5,989 nucleotides of DNA from Syntrophomonadaceae bacterium (GTDB lineage: Bacteria; Bacillota; Syntrophomonadia; Syntrophomonadales; Syntrophothermaceae), in the NCBI GenBank assembly GCA_029907055.1, contig JARYMO010000100.1, positions 1-5,989 on the forward strand, written 5' to 3'. This document shows positions 1-5,319 of this stretch, one piece after another. The position numbers were made by a program, and so were the translations under genes. How positions within the stretch are numbered: the first letter of the stretch is position 1; each line of letters begins with the position of its first letter. The notes under the pieces were generated by a model. It saw nothing but the letters and a program-made list of their open reading frames with translations, was not told where the DNA came from and made no database searches.

Positions 1-267
1 TTCTTCGAGTTCGGCACCGCCGGCGAGGCCTGGGAGCGCGGCGAGACCCGCCTGGGGGGGAAGATCCCCATCAACCTCTCGGGCGGCCTGAAAGCCAAGG
101 GCCACCCCATCGGCGCCACCGGGGTCAACCAGGTGTGCGAGATTACCCGCCAGTTGCGCGGTGAACTGGTGGACGAGGGCAGACAGGTGGAAGGGGCCCG
201 ATACGGACTTATCGACACGCTGGGCGGGGACGGGGTGCTGCTGAGCCTCCTCCTCACCAACCAGTAG
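1..267 (+). CDS. Thiolase-family acyltransferase, C-terminal fragment (SCP-x/lipid-transfer type)
   Basis: Only the last 88 codons are in the window; the gene begins upstream and ends at TAG 265-267. The fragment has the C-terminal thiolase core: the NLSGGLKAKGHPIGATG stretch at visible residues 25-41 contains the catalytic histidine motif GHPIGATG. Near the end, LIDTLGGDGV at residues 70-79 sits where biosynthetic thiolases have the CxGGGxG loop, but no cysteine is present. That loss is typical of the SCP-x or lipid-transfer branch of the superfamily, which is often encoded next to a DUF35 protein, as here. Family knowledge suggests acyl-CoA condensation or thiolysis in the cytoplasm, for example acetoacetyl-CoA formation or a beta-oxidation-like step. 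The substrate cannot be read from this piece. The DUF35 start codon follows 13 bases after the stop, so the two genes are probably co-transcribed and their products may form a complex. Confidence 0.9.
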   Translation, partial: FFEFGTAGEAWERGETRLGGKIPINLSGGLKAKGHPIGATGVNQVCEITRQLRGELVDEGRQVEGARYGLIDTLGGDGVLLSLLLTNQ

Positions 268-280
268 GGAGGGGATGCGC

Positions 281-691
281 ATGCAGTACCCGCTGACGTT
301 CCAGGAATACCAAAAGGCCCTGAAACAGAACCGCCTGCTGGGCCTCAGGTGCCGTACCTGTGGCGGCGTGACCTGTCCACCGATGATGGTGTGCCAGGAG
401 TGTGCCAGCCCGGATGTGGAGGTCGTTCAGCTCTCCGGCCGCGGCACCATCGCCACCTTCACCGTGTCCTTCGTGGCCCCGGAAGGACGGGAGAATGAGC
501 TGCCCTACACCATCCTCCTGGTGGAACTGGAGGAGGGGCCATGGATCATGGGCAATCTCATCGACCGCGACCCGCGCCGCATCGGCATGGATATCATCGG
601 CCGCCGGGTGGAGATGAGCCACCGTGTGTTTCCCGGCGACAAGTACTCGGCGGGTGAGGCCGCCCGCCCCGTGTTCACCATCATCGACTGA
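281..691 (+). CDS. DUF35 zinc-ribbon/OB-fold protein (thiolase partner)
   Basis: A 136-residue protein with the two-part DUF35 (ChsH2-like) layout. The N-terminal helix and rubredoxin-like zinc ribbon hold four cysteines as CRTC...CQEC near residues 25-44. A C-terminal OB fold follows (about residues 52-135), starting at GRGTIATFTVSF and containing LPYTILLVELEEGPWIMGNL. Known members bind acyl-CoA and bridge or assist thiolases and HMG-CoA synthases, or form part of MaoC/DUF35 hydratases; the thiolase end directly upstream fits the thiolase-partner role. Start choice: two in-frame ATGs lie six bases apart (275 and 281). The GGGAGGGG element at 267-274 touches the first and stands a normal distance from the second, so 281 is preferred; starting at 275 adds only Met-Arg. 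The stop TGA 689-691 is followed by a strong GC hairpin. Confidence 0.9.
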   Translation: MQYPLTFQEYQKALKQNRLLGLRCRTCGGVTCPPMMVCQECASPDVEVVQLSGRGTIATFTVSFVAPEGRENELPYTILLVELEEGPWIMGNLIDRDPRRIGMDIIGRRVEMSHRVFPGDKYSAGEAARPVFTIID

Positions 692-705
692 AGCGCGGCA
701 CAGGA

Positions 706-735
706 GAGGGCGGGGCTGCCAACAGCCCCGCCCTC
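706..735. terminator. GC hairpin between convergent genes, likely terminator
   Basis: A perfect 13-bp inverted repeat (GAGGGCGGGGCTG, loop CCAA, CAGCCCCGCCCTC) starts 14 bases after the DUF35 stop, between convergent genes. The very stable stem and its position argue for transcription termination of the thiolase-DUF35 unit. Neither side has a real T-tract (the plus-strand tail is CTTGG), so it is not a textbook intrinsic terminator and could instead mainly protect the mRNA 3' end. Confidence 0.65.
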
Positions 736-776
736 CTTGGCGCTCCGCAAGGTCTGACCTGCCCGTACCGCTGCCC

Positions 777-805
777 GGTGCCCCTCCCTGCACTCACGGG
801 GCACC
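777..805. repeat. Second hairpin in the convergent intergenic region
   Basis: GGTGCCCC and GGGGCACC form a perfect 8-bp inverted repeat around a 13-base loop, 37 bases beyond the end of the minus-strand hydrolase gene. It may help end that minus-strand transcript, but no T-run follows on either strand, so a role as terminator is only suggested. The rest of 692-841 shows no gene. Confidence 0.4.
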
Positions 806-841
806 CGATGCAGCTCTCGGCACTGCCGGGACTGCCTGTTT

Positions 842-1732
842 CTACTGCCCCGCCTCCATTACCGCCCGCGTGCTGCGGATGAGCAGGTGCATGGCACCGG
901 TCATGAAGTCCACCGGATAGTACGCGAGACCGCCCTGGATGTAGCGTTCGAAGAGCTCGCCGGCAATCTGGTCATCGCTGGCCCCCTCCCCCAGGCGCCG
1001 CTTGATGTATTCCAGCCCCTCGCGCGCGGCGGCCAGGCTGTCACGCAGGAAGCGTTCAGCCGCCGGACCGGTGGGAATCTCGCCGTGGGCCAGGGCTACT
1101 GCCTGCACGGGGAAGGTGGCAAAGCGTTCCAGCGTCGCCACGTAGGCCGCGTAGTCGTGGAAGAAGACCGGGCTCACCTCGCGCGGCCCGGTGATGACCC
1201 CGGCAGCGTCAGACACGAAGAGCACCTGGTCCTGCGGCAGGTAGGCGGCCACCGAGCACACGCTGTGCCCGGGCGCATCCAGGAACTGCAGCTGCAGACC
1301 GTCCACCGCCAGGGTGTCGCCCTCGCCCACCACCACGTCCACCAGGATGGTCTCCGGTGCTTGCGCCTGCGGGTCGGCCTCCAGCAGGCCGTGGGTGAGG
1401 TAGATCTCGGTGACCGCGGCGTCGACAGCAAACAGGTCCTTGACGATCTTCTCCTTGGACAGGATTTTCTGCGCTGCTGCGCTGGCCACCACCTGCGCCT
1501 GCGGGAACATCCGCTTCAGCACCGGTAGTCCGCCCACGTGGTCGAAGTGCGAGTGGGGGGCAAAGAGGTACCTGATGTCCGGCTTGTCCTCCAGCTGCTC
1601 CCACTGGCGTTCGAAGATGGCGGCACCGGCACGGGTACCGCACTCCACCAGTACCGCCTCCCGGCTCCCCACCACGTAGAAATTGAAATAGCCGTTGCCC
1701 AGCACCCGCACGTGTTCCGTCAGTTGAATCAT
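842..1732 (-). CDS. Metallo-beta-lactamase-fold hydrolase
   Basis: A 296-residue cytoplasmic protein without a signal peptide or membrane segment. It carries the metal ligands of the metallo-beta-lactamase fold in order: HSHFDH at residues 60-65 (H60, H62, D64, H65), DAPGHS with H156, VSDAAG with D175, and AHGE with H216. The set predicts a dinuclear metal site that activates water. The DAPGHS segment resembles the glyoxalase II/lactonase branch, which hydrolyses thioesters or lactones, and the C-terminal helical part (about 220-290) is extra to the core domain. The substrate cannot be named. The start ATG at 1732 is chosen because AAGGAGGAG stands four bases upstream; the frame stays open further upstream without a comparable ribosome site. 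It is the last gene of the minus-strand cluster, 79 bases after the lipoprotein gene, and that spacer contains a small GGCGG/CCGCC hairpin (1793-1805). Confidence 0.9.
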   Translation of the reverse strand: MIQLTEHVRVLGNGYFNFYVVGSREAVLVECGTRAGAAIFERQWEQLEDKPDIRYLFAPHSHFDHVGGLPVLKRMFPQAQVVASAAAQKILSKEKIVKDLFAVDAAVTEIYLTHGLLEADPQAQAPETILVDVVVGEGDTLAVDGLQLQFLDAPGHSVCSVAAYLPQDQVLFVSDAAGVITGPREVSPVFFHDYAAYVATLERFATFPVQAVALAHGEIPTGPAAERFLRDSLAAAREGLEYIKRRLGEGASDDQIAGELFERYIQGGLAYYPVDFMTGAMHLLIRSTRAVMEAGQ

Positions 1733-1811
1733 GCTTCTCCTCCTTCCTCTCCCACACCTGCGCTCCTTCCTTCGCGGCCGGCCACATCGCGTGGCGGAGG
1801 CCGCCCTCCCG

Positions 1812-2660
1812 CTAGAAGCTGACCGGCACCTGCACCACGTCCTGCTCGCTCCCGTCCTCGGGGCTGTACCAGAACACCTCCAGGGTCCCCGTTTCCGTCG
1901 CAGGCAGGGCAAACTCCAGCTGCGCGGTGAAGTCCCCCCGGCTGGGCGCCCCGGCGGTGGCGGTGGTGAAGGTCTCCACCACCTCCCGGCCCTCGGCGTC
2001 GCGCAGGCGGAGGTTGACGGTGGCCTCGAAGACCCGCGCGCTGCCAGTGACCGTCAGCGGGCTGGCCACCTTTGCCCCGGGCGCAGGCGAGGTCACCCAG
2101 ATGGCCGGCTCCCACACCTCGTCCAGGTTGCGGCGGAAGGGCTGGTCATAGAGGCCCACGTGCCCCCACCAGTCACGGGTGCGCTCATCGACCGCACCTT
2201 CCACCTGGAAGGCCACCCGGTCGATGCCGGGAAACTCGGTCAGCGTGTTGACGATGCTCTGGATGCCCAGCGCTTCCCCGGAGGCGCCGACATTCGCGTT
2301 CAGTACCTCGGCGGAGAAGTTCACCGTGGCCAGGCCCTCCTCGACCGTCAGCCCCAGGATACGGGTGTCCTCCGGCAACACCCGCCCTGCCTTCTCGTCC
2401 TGGGGCTGGCCGGAGATGAGTTCCTGCAGCGCCGCGAGGCGGAGATCCCCTTCGGCCGGCACCTGGTGTACCTCCCGCACCAGGTAGGCGTTGGTCTGGG
2501 TCATCTTCACGTAGTACACCGCCACCGCCGCAGTCTGTGGCGGCGGTTTCTCGCCGTCTGGGGGTCTGGGCTCCTGCCTGCCGGCGCAGCCTGCTGTCGC
2601 CAGCAGCGCCGTGAGCAACAGGCTGGTCAGCAACCACGCCATCCCTGGCCTTGTTTTCAT
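1812..2660 (-). CDS. GerMN and Gmad2 domain lipoprotein (sporulation/germination-related)
   Basis: A 282-residue predicted lipoprotein. Residues 1-25 form a signal peptide: a basic start, a leucine-rich core, then TAGC with C25 as the likely lipidated residue; threonine at -3 makes the lipobox near-consensus. A Pro-rich linker (about 27-43) leads to a GerMN domain (about 45-170), with the typical LQELISG, EGLATVNFS and QSIVNTLTEFPGIDRVAF segments. A Gmad2 immunoglobulin-like domain follows (about 186-280), beginning IWVTSPAPGAKVASPLTVTGSARVFEATV. GerM of Bacillus, which has GerMN domains, is needed for sporulation and germination and works at the engulfment zone; Gmad2 is often joined to GerMN in Bacillota. 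A role at the outer membrane face, probably in spore development or germination, is inference. Start choice: ATGs at 2666 and 2660 are both served by GGGGAGGGAGG; 2660 has the better six-base spacing. It lies 60 bases downstream of the SGNH gene. Confidence 0.9.
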   Translation of the reverse strand: MKTRPGMAWLLTSLLLTALLATAGCAGRQEPRPPDGEKPPPQTAAVAVYYVKMTQTNAYLVREVHQVPAEGDLRLAALQELISGQPQDEKAGRVLPEDTRILGLTVEEGLATVNFSAEVLNANVGASGEALGIQSIVNTLTEFPGIDRVAFQVEGAVDERTRDWWGHVGLYDQPFRRNLDEVWEPAIWVTSPAPGAKVASPLTVTGSARVFEATVNLRLRDAEGREVVETFTTATAGAPSRGDFTAQLEFALPATETGTLEVFWYSPEDGSEQDVVQVPVSF

Positions 2661-2720
2661 CTGCATCCTCCCTCCCCTGTACGGGCATGCTGGCGGCGGT
2701 CCCGCGCTCTGCTCCTGCTG

Positions 2721-3569
2721 CTACCGCTGCCCGTCCTGGAATGCCTTGAACACCTGCCGGTGCAGATCGGCGATGACCGCCTGCCCATTCGCGTTGGGGT
2801 GCGGGTTGCGCAGCAGGTACGTGAGGGGGTCCGGGTAGAAAAAGGTGACTGCACCCATCGAACTGGGCTGGAAGCTGGAAAAGGCTGTATTCACGTCCGC
2901 CAGCCGGTAGCCGTAGACCCCGGCCCCCGCCTGGATGACGCTGTTGATGCGCTGCACGTAAGGCTGCACCCGCTCGTGCAGCCCCCGGTCGGAGGAGTAG
3001 GCCAGCGATGGCTGCAGGTTGTACGGGTTGTACAGGTTCATGACAATCACCCGTGCACCGGGCTTCTTCATCCCGTTGACGGAGGTCATGAGAGGCCCCC
3101 AGTCCGCCTCGAAGGCCTGGGTGCCGGCTTCGGCCGCATCCCAGTCGATGACCGTGAAGCCAGGGACGCGGGCGGCCTGCATCAGGTTATTGCCCCCGAT
3201 GCAGATGGTGATGATGTCTGCCCCCTGCAGCGCCGTCCGGACCGCTTCGTCACCCTCCACCCGGGCCCGCAGCTCGCTGCTGGTATCACCGTCCCGGGCC
3301 AGGTTGGCAAGGGTGACGGTCGTCTTGCGCCCGTAGCATGCCTGCAGGTAACGGTGAAAGCTGGTCACGTAGCTGGTGATGCTTGACCAGTAGGTGACCT
3401 TGCCCGTGGCGATGGAGTCCCCCAGCGCCACGTAGCTCACCGCCGGCGCCGTCTTGTCCCCGCCGGCCGCGTGCACGGCGGGAACCACCCATCCGCATGC
3501 CACCAGCATGACCACGGCAGCGAGAACGACTGCCAGGGACCTCTTCGTTCGCCTGCTCCATCCTCCCAT
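2721..3569 (-). CDS. Exported SGNH/GDSL-family hydrolase
   Basis: A 282-residue secreted or lipid-anchored esterase-like protein. A basic n-region (RRTKR) and hydrophobic stretch (about 11-30) form a signal sequence with two possible exits: type I cleavage after AVHA at residue 34, or lipidation at C25 in LVAC. SGNH blocks follow. Block I is YVALGDSIATG with nucleophile S52, block II is NLARDGDTSSEL with G94, block III is IGGNN (124-128) with oxyanion-hole N127, and block V is NPHPNANG with catalytic H257. The usual aspartate three residues before that histidine is R254 here; D247 is the nearest acid. Members are lipases, esterases or carbohydrate deacetylases; the substrate is unknown, but the GerMN neighbour suggests spore or envelope work. 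The start ATG 3569 has GGGAGGGGGAG close upstream; an in-frame GTG at 3605 lies only about 14 bases after the expected transcription start and has no ribosome site. Confidence 0.88.
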   Translation of the reverse strand: MGGWSRRTKRSLAVVLAAVVMLVACGWVVPAVHAAGGDKTAPAVSYVALGDSIATGKVTYWSSITSYVTSFHRYLQACYGRKTTVTLANLARDGDTSSELRARVEGDEAVRTALQGADIITICIGGNNLMQAARVPGFTVIDWDAAEAGTQAFEADWGPLMTSVNGMKKPGARVIVMNLYNPYNLQPSLAYSSDRGLHERVQPYVQRINSVIQAGAGVYGYRLADVNTAFSSFQPSSMGAVTFFYPDPLTYLLRNPHPNANGQAVIADLHRQVFKAFQDGQR

Positions 3570-3625
3570 GCACTCCCCCTCCCTTCCCCCCGGCCGCGTC
3601 CTCACCGCAGGCGGCCCCTGTCCTC

Positions 3626-3631
3626 ATTATA
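3626..3631 (-). promoter_or_regulatory. Candidate -10 element for the SGNH-GerMN-hydrolase cluster
   Basis: The minus strand reads a perfect TATAAT here, about 57 bases upstream of the SGNH start codon. The sequence at the expected -35 spacing (GCAAGG, 3649-3654) is a poor match, so this is either a weak or an activator-dependent sigma-A promoter. The predicted transcript would begin near 3619 and leave a leader of about 50 bases. Confidence 0.5.
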
Positions 3632-3734
3632 GCCTGCCTGCCCGTTGACCTTGCGCAAAATCCTCTGCTCCTCCTGCACTGCCGCCGGCGTGGAGCCCGT
3701 CGACCGGGACCACATTGTATACACGCGATGGCGA

Positions 3735-3763
3735 TTGACATGGTTCACTTCGTCTATTATCTT
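3735..3763 (+). promoter_or_regulatory. Candidate distal promoter of the nuo operon
   Basis: A perfect TTGACA (3735-3740) is followed after 17 bases by TATCTT (3758-3763), four of six matches to the sigma-A -10 consensus. Transcription would begin near 3770 and give a leader of about 220 bases before nuoA. The TGTATACA palindrome lies 11 bases upstream and could be a regulator site. Confidence 0.45.
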
Positions 3764-3895
3764 GTTACGAAAGGCGCTGCCTGGCCCTTACCGGACCGGG
3801 ATGTCTATTGCTTTCGGTTATCTTTTGCATGACCTTCTTTTTGCCACGCGGGGCAGCGGCAGCCGTGCGCATTTGGCGGGGCAACGGATCACTGC

Positions 3896-3925
3896 TTGGC
3901 CGTGCTGTAGCAGCCCACGTATACT
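3896..3925 (+). promoter_or_regulatory. Candidate proximal promoter of the nuo operon
   Basis: TATACT (3920-3925, five of six) has TTGGCC (3896-3901, four of six) 18 bases upstream. A start near 3932 would give a leader of about 60 bases. The CGGGCGCCCG palindrome at 3938-3947 would then sit just inside the transcript or over the start site, a position suited to repression. Confidence 0.4.
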
Positions 3926-3946
3926 GGAATTGGGAGCCGGGCGCCC

Positions 3947-3976
3947 GTCCGCGACGTGCGCGGGATGCCCGCGGAC
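3947..3976 (+). promoter_or_regulatory. Two competing hairpins directly before the nuoA ribosome site
   Basis: GTCCGCG (3947-3953) can pair with CGCGGAC (3970-3976). Alternatively CGCGGG (3959-3964) can pair with CCCGCG (3968-3973) across an ATG triloop. Both use the same 3970-3973 bases, so they exclude each other. The first base of the AGGAGGTG ribosome site follows at 3977. A translational control role is inference. Confidence 0.4.
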
Positions 3977-3984
3977 AGGAGGTG
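3977..3984 (+). promoter_or_regulatory. Ribosome binding site deciding the GTG start of nuoA
   Basis: AGGAGGTG is a near-perfect anti-16S match, eight bases before GTG 3993. It fixes the start of NuoA at GTG rather than at the downstream ATG 4056, which would remove the first membrane helix. Confidence 0.85.
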
Positions 3985-3992
3985 GACCACTG

Positions 3993-4349
3993 GTGTCGGA
4001 CCAGGCAACGATCGGGATCTTCCTGCTGCTGACGCTGGCCTTTCCGGCGGGAGCAATGGCGGCGGCCTGGCTGTTCCGCCCCGCCCCGATACAGTCTGCA
4101 GAGAAGCGCACGCCCTATGAATGCGGCGTGGACACGCGCGGACCGTCCTGGATGCGCTTCCGCGTCAACTACTTCCTCTACGCGCTCGTCTTCCTGGCCT
4201 TCGACGTGGAGACCATCTTTCTCTACCCCTGGGCGGTGAGGTTCCAGGCCCTGGGACTGTTCGCCTTCGTGGAAATGCTGGTGTTCATCGCGATCCTGGC
4301 GCTGGGCCTGTGGTACGCGTGGAAGGAGGGTGCGCTCCAGTGGTACTAG
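3993..4349 (+). CDS. nuoA: NADH-quinone oxidoreductase subunit A
   Basis: A 118-residue membrane subunit of respiratory complex I, full length for the family. Three membrane helices are visible at about residues 6-28, 58-79 and 86-108. Between the first two is the conserved loop with PYECGVDTRG, where C44 corresponds to the ND3 loop cysteine that lies near the quinone cavity. Helix 2 leads into FLAFDVETIFLYPW, the NuoA hallmark, with acidic residues D71 and E73. FVEMLVF in helix 3 carries E94. NuoA helps form the junction between the peripheral arm and the membrane arm, where quinone reduction is coupled to ion pumping. It is the first gene of the nuo operon; its last 10 bases overlap nuoB. 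The GTG start is supported by a strong AGGAGGTG eight bases upstream. Confidence 0.95.
   Translation: MSDQATIGIFLLLTLAFPAGAMAAAWLFRPAPIQSAEKRTPYECGVDTRGPSWMRFRVNYFLYALVFLAFDVETIFLYPWAVRFQALGLFAFVEMLVFIAILALGLWYAWKEGALQWY
4323..4330 (+). promoter_or_regulatory. nuoB ribosome binding site inside the end of nuoA
   Basis: AAGGAGGG lies within nuoA codons for W-K-E-G, nine bases before GTG 4340. It supports the GTG start for nuoB over ATG 4391, whose upstream sequence (GCAGAGG) is poor. Confidence 0.7.
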
Positions 4350-4846
4350 CCAGCCCGCCCGCCGACGACGGTGCCAGTGCCCTGCAGAGGATGCTGGGCG
4401 ACAACGTCATCACCACCACCCTGGAGAAGATGTGGAACTGGGCCCGCTCCTGGTCCTTCTGGCCCCTCTCCTACGGCTGCAACTGCTGCCCCATCGAGAT
4501 GATGGCCGCCGGCGGCGCCCGCTTCGACATCGCCCGCTTCGGCTACGAGGTCTTCCGGGCCGTGCCCCGCCAGGCTGACCTGCTGGTGGTGGCCGGCCCC
4601 ATCACCCTCAAGATGGCACCGGTAGTGAAGAGGGTGTACGAGCAGATGCCGTCGCCCAAGTGGGTGCTGGCGATGGGCAACTGCGCCACCAGCGGCGGCC
4701 CCTTCCGGGACGGGTACAGCATCCTGCCCGGGGCCGACTCGCTGTTCAAGGTTGACATCTACGTGCCGGGTTGTCCACCCCGGCCAGAGGCACTGTTCCA
4801 CGGCCTGCTGGAACTGAAGCGGCGCGTGGAGCGTGGCGAGTACTGA
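4340..4846 (+). CDS. nuoB: NADH-quinone oxidoreductase subunit B (cluster N2 subunit)
   Basis: A 168-residue peripheral-arm subunit holding the terminal iron-sulphur cluster N2, which passes electrons to quinone. The four expected ligands are the tandem pair C49-C50 in YGCNCCPIEMM, C115 in MGNCATSGG and C145 in YVPGCPPRPEAL. Other family signatures are WPLSYG, RFDIARFGYE, PRQADLLVVAGPITLKMAP and VYEQMPSPKWVLAMG, and the length is normal. Unusual is C47, which makes the motif C-N-C-C; the usual complex I sequence before the pair has no cysteine at that place (for example GLACC or GTSCC). The GTG start overlaps nuoA by 10 bases, which suggests translational coupling; ATG 4391 would trim 17 residues. 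nuoC starts 20 bases after the stop. Confidence 0.95.
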   Translation: MVLASPPADDGASALQRMLGDNVITTTLEKMWNWARSWSFWPLSYGCNCCPIEMMAAGGARFDIARFGYEVFRAVPRQADLLVVAGPITLKMAPVVKRVYEQMPSPKWVLAMGNCATSGGPFRDGYSILPGADSLFKVDIYVPGCPPRPEALFHGLLELKRRVERGEY

Positions 4847-4866
4847 GTCGCGAGGAGGTGGCGAGC

Positions 4867-5319
4867 GTGGACGCCTCGGCCCTGGACGGCCTGCTGGCAG
4901 ACCTGCACGCCTCCGCCCCCGGGGGGCTGGAGGTGCGCCGGGACGGCGCCTGCACGCTGCTGCAGGCCGCACCCGCTGACCTTCCCGTGGTCATGCGGCT
5001 GTTGCGGGAGCAGGCCGGCCTCAACTACCTGGCCAACCTCACCGCCGTCGACCGGGGCGAGTCCTTCGAGGTAGTGTACCACCTGTTCCGCATCCCCGCC
5101 GATGGCGCACAGGTGGTAGTGAAGTGCCGCGTGCCGCGCGCGGAGCCGAGGCTGCCTTCGGTGGTCGCCCTTTATCCCACGGCTGACTGGCAGGAACGGG
5201 AGGTCTACGACCTGATGGGGGTCATCTTTGACGGTCACCCCAACCTCGTGCGCGTGCTGTTGCCGGATGACTTCGTCGGCCACCCCCTGCGCAAGGACTT
5301 CAAGGTGACTGCGACATGA
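4867..5319 (+). CDS. nuoC: NADH-quinone oxidoreductase subunit C
   Basis: A 150-residue 30-kDa-type subunit of complex I, at the short end for the family. It is a separate protein, not the NuoCD fusion of enterobacteria. The N-terminal part (about 20-90) has the expected alpha/beta pattern with LRE QAGLNYLANLTAVD and FEVVYHLFRI. The C-terminal signature YPTADWQEREVYDLMGVIFDGHPNLVRVLLPDDFVGHPLRKDF (about 103-145) is the Complex1_30kDa hallmark. With NuoD it forms the base of the peripheral arm near NuoB. Start: GTG 4867 is chosen because GAGGAGGTG (4852-4860) stands six bases upstream; an in-frame GTG at 4858 lies inside that site, and upstream codons overlap nuoB. The TGA stop overlaps the ATG of nuoD as ATGA, a classic coupling junction. 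Confidence 0.93.
   Translation: MDASALDGLLADLHASAPGGLEVRRDGACTLLQAAPADLPVVMRLLREQAGLNYLANLTAVDRGESFEVVYHLFRIPADGAQVVVKCRVPRAEPRLPSVVALYPTADWQEREVYDLMGVIFDGHPNLVRVLLPDDFVGHPLRKDFKVTAT

Larger units (their letters stand above)
3632..3992. other. Divergent intergenic regulatory region upstream of nuoA
   Basis: About 360 bases lie between the divergent SGNH and nuo operons without a convincing gene. The middle (about 3710-3850) is noticeably richer in A+T than the genes. It contains a TGTATACA palindrome at 3716-3723, a TTGACA promoter candidate at 3735-3763, a second candidate at 3896-3925, a CGGGCGCCCG palindrome at 3938-3947 and alternative hairpins at 3947-3976. The nuoA reading frame is open back to a TTG at 3645, but that extension has no ribosome site of note, no protein-like pattern and sits on the promoter elements, so it is treated as non-coding. 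Confidence 0.7.

Noticed and set aside
254..793. Minus-strand frame of 179 codons opposite DUF35
   Set aside because: It is a shadow of the DUF35 gene and runs through the terminator hairpin, with no ribosome site or recognisable domain.
1731..3386. Open frame of 551 codons on the plus strand
   Set aside because: It lies antisense to the hydrolase, lipoprotein and SGNH genes, all of which have clear family motifs. Its translation is rich in R, H, G, V and L as expected from the opposite strand of high-GC coding DNA, and no family motif is visible.
3531..3557. Twin-arginine signal in the SGNH protein (SRRTKRSL)
   Set aside because: The RR pair is present but the hydrophobic residues expected after SRRx are replaced by K and R, so ordinary Sec export is more likely.
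3733..3750. Partial likeness to a Rex (NADH-sensing) operator overlapping the TTGACA element
   Set aside because: The right half TTCACTT matches TTCACAA at five of seven positions, but the left half GATTGAC matches the inverted half at only three. Too weak to claim, though Rex control of respiration would be plausible.
3645..3992. Possible 116-residue N-terminal extension of NuoA from a TTG codon
   Set aside because: NuoA is complete from GTG 3993 with an ideal ribosome site. The extension has no family resemblance, is A+T-richer and covers promoter-like elements.
4346..4972. Minus-strand frame of 208 codons across nuoB and nuoC
   Set aside because: It is antisense to two well-defined complex I genes, with low-complexity composition and no motif.
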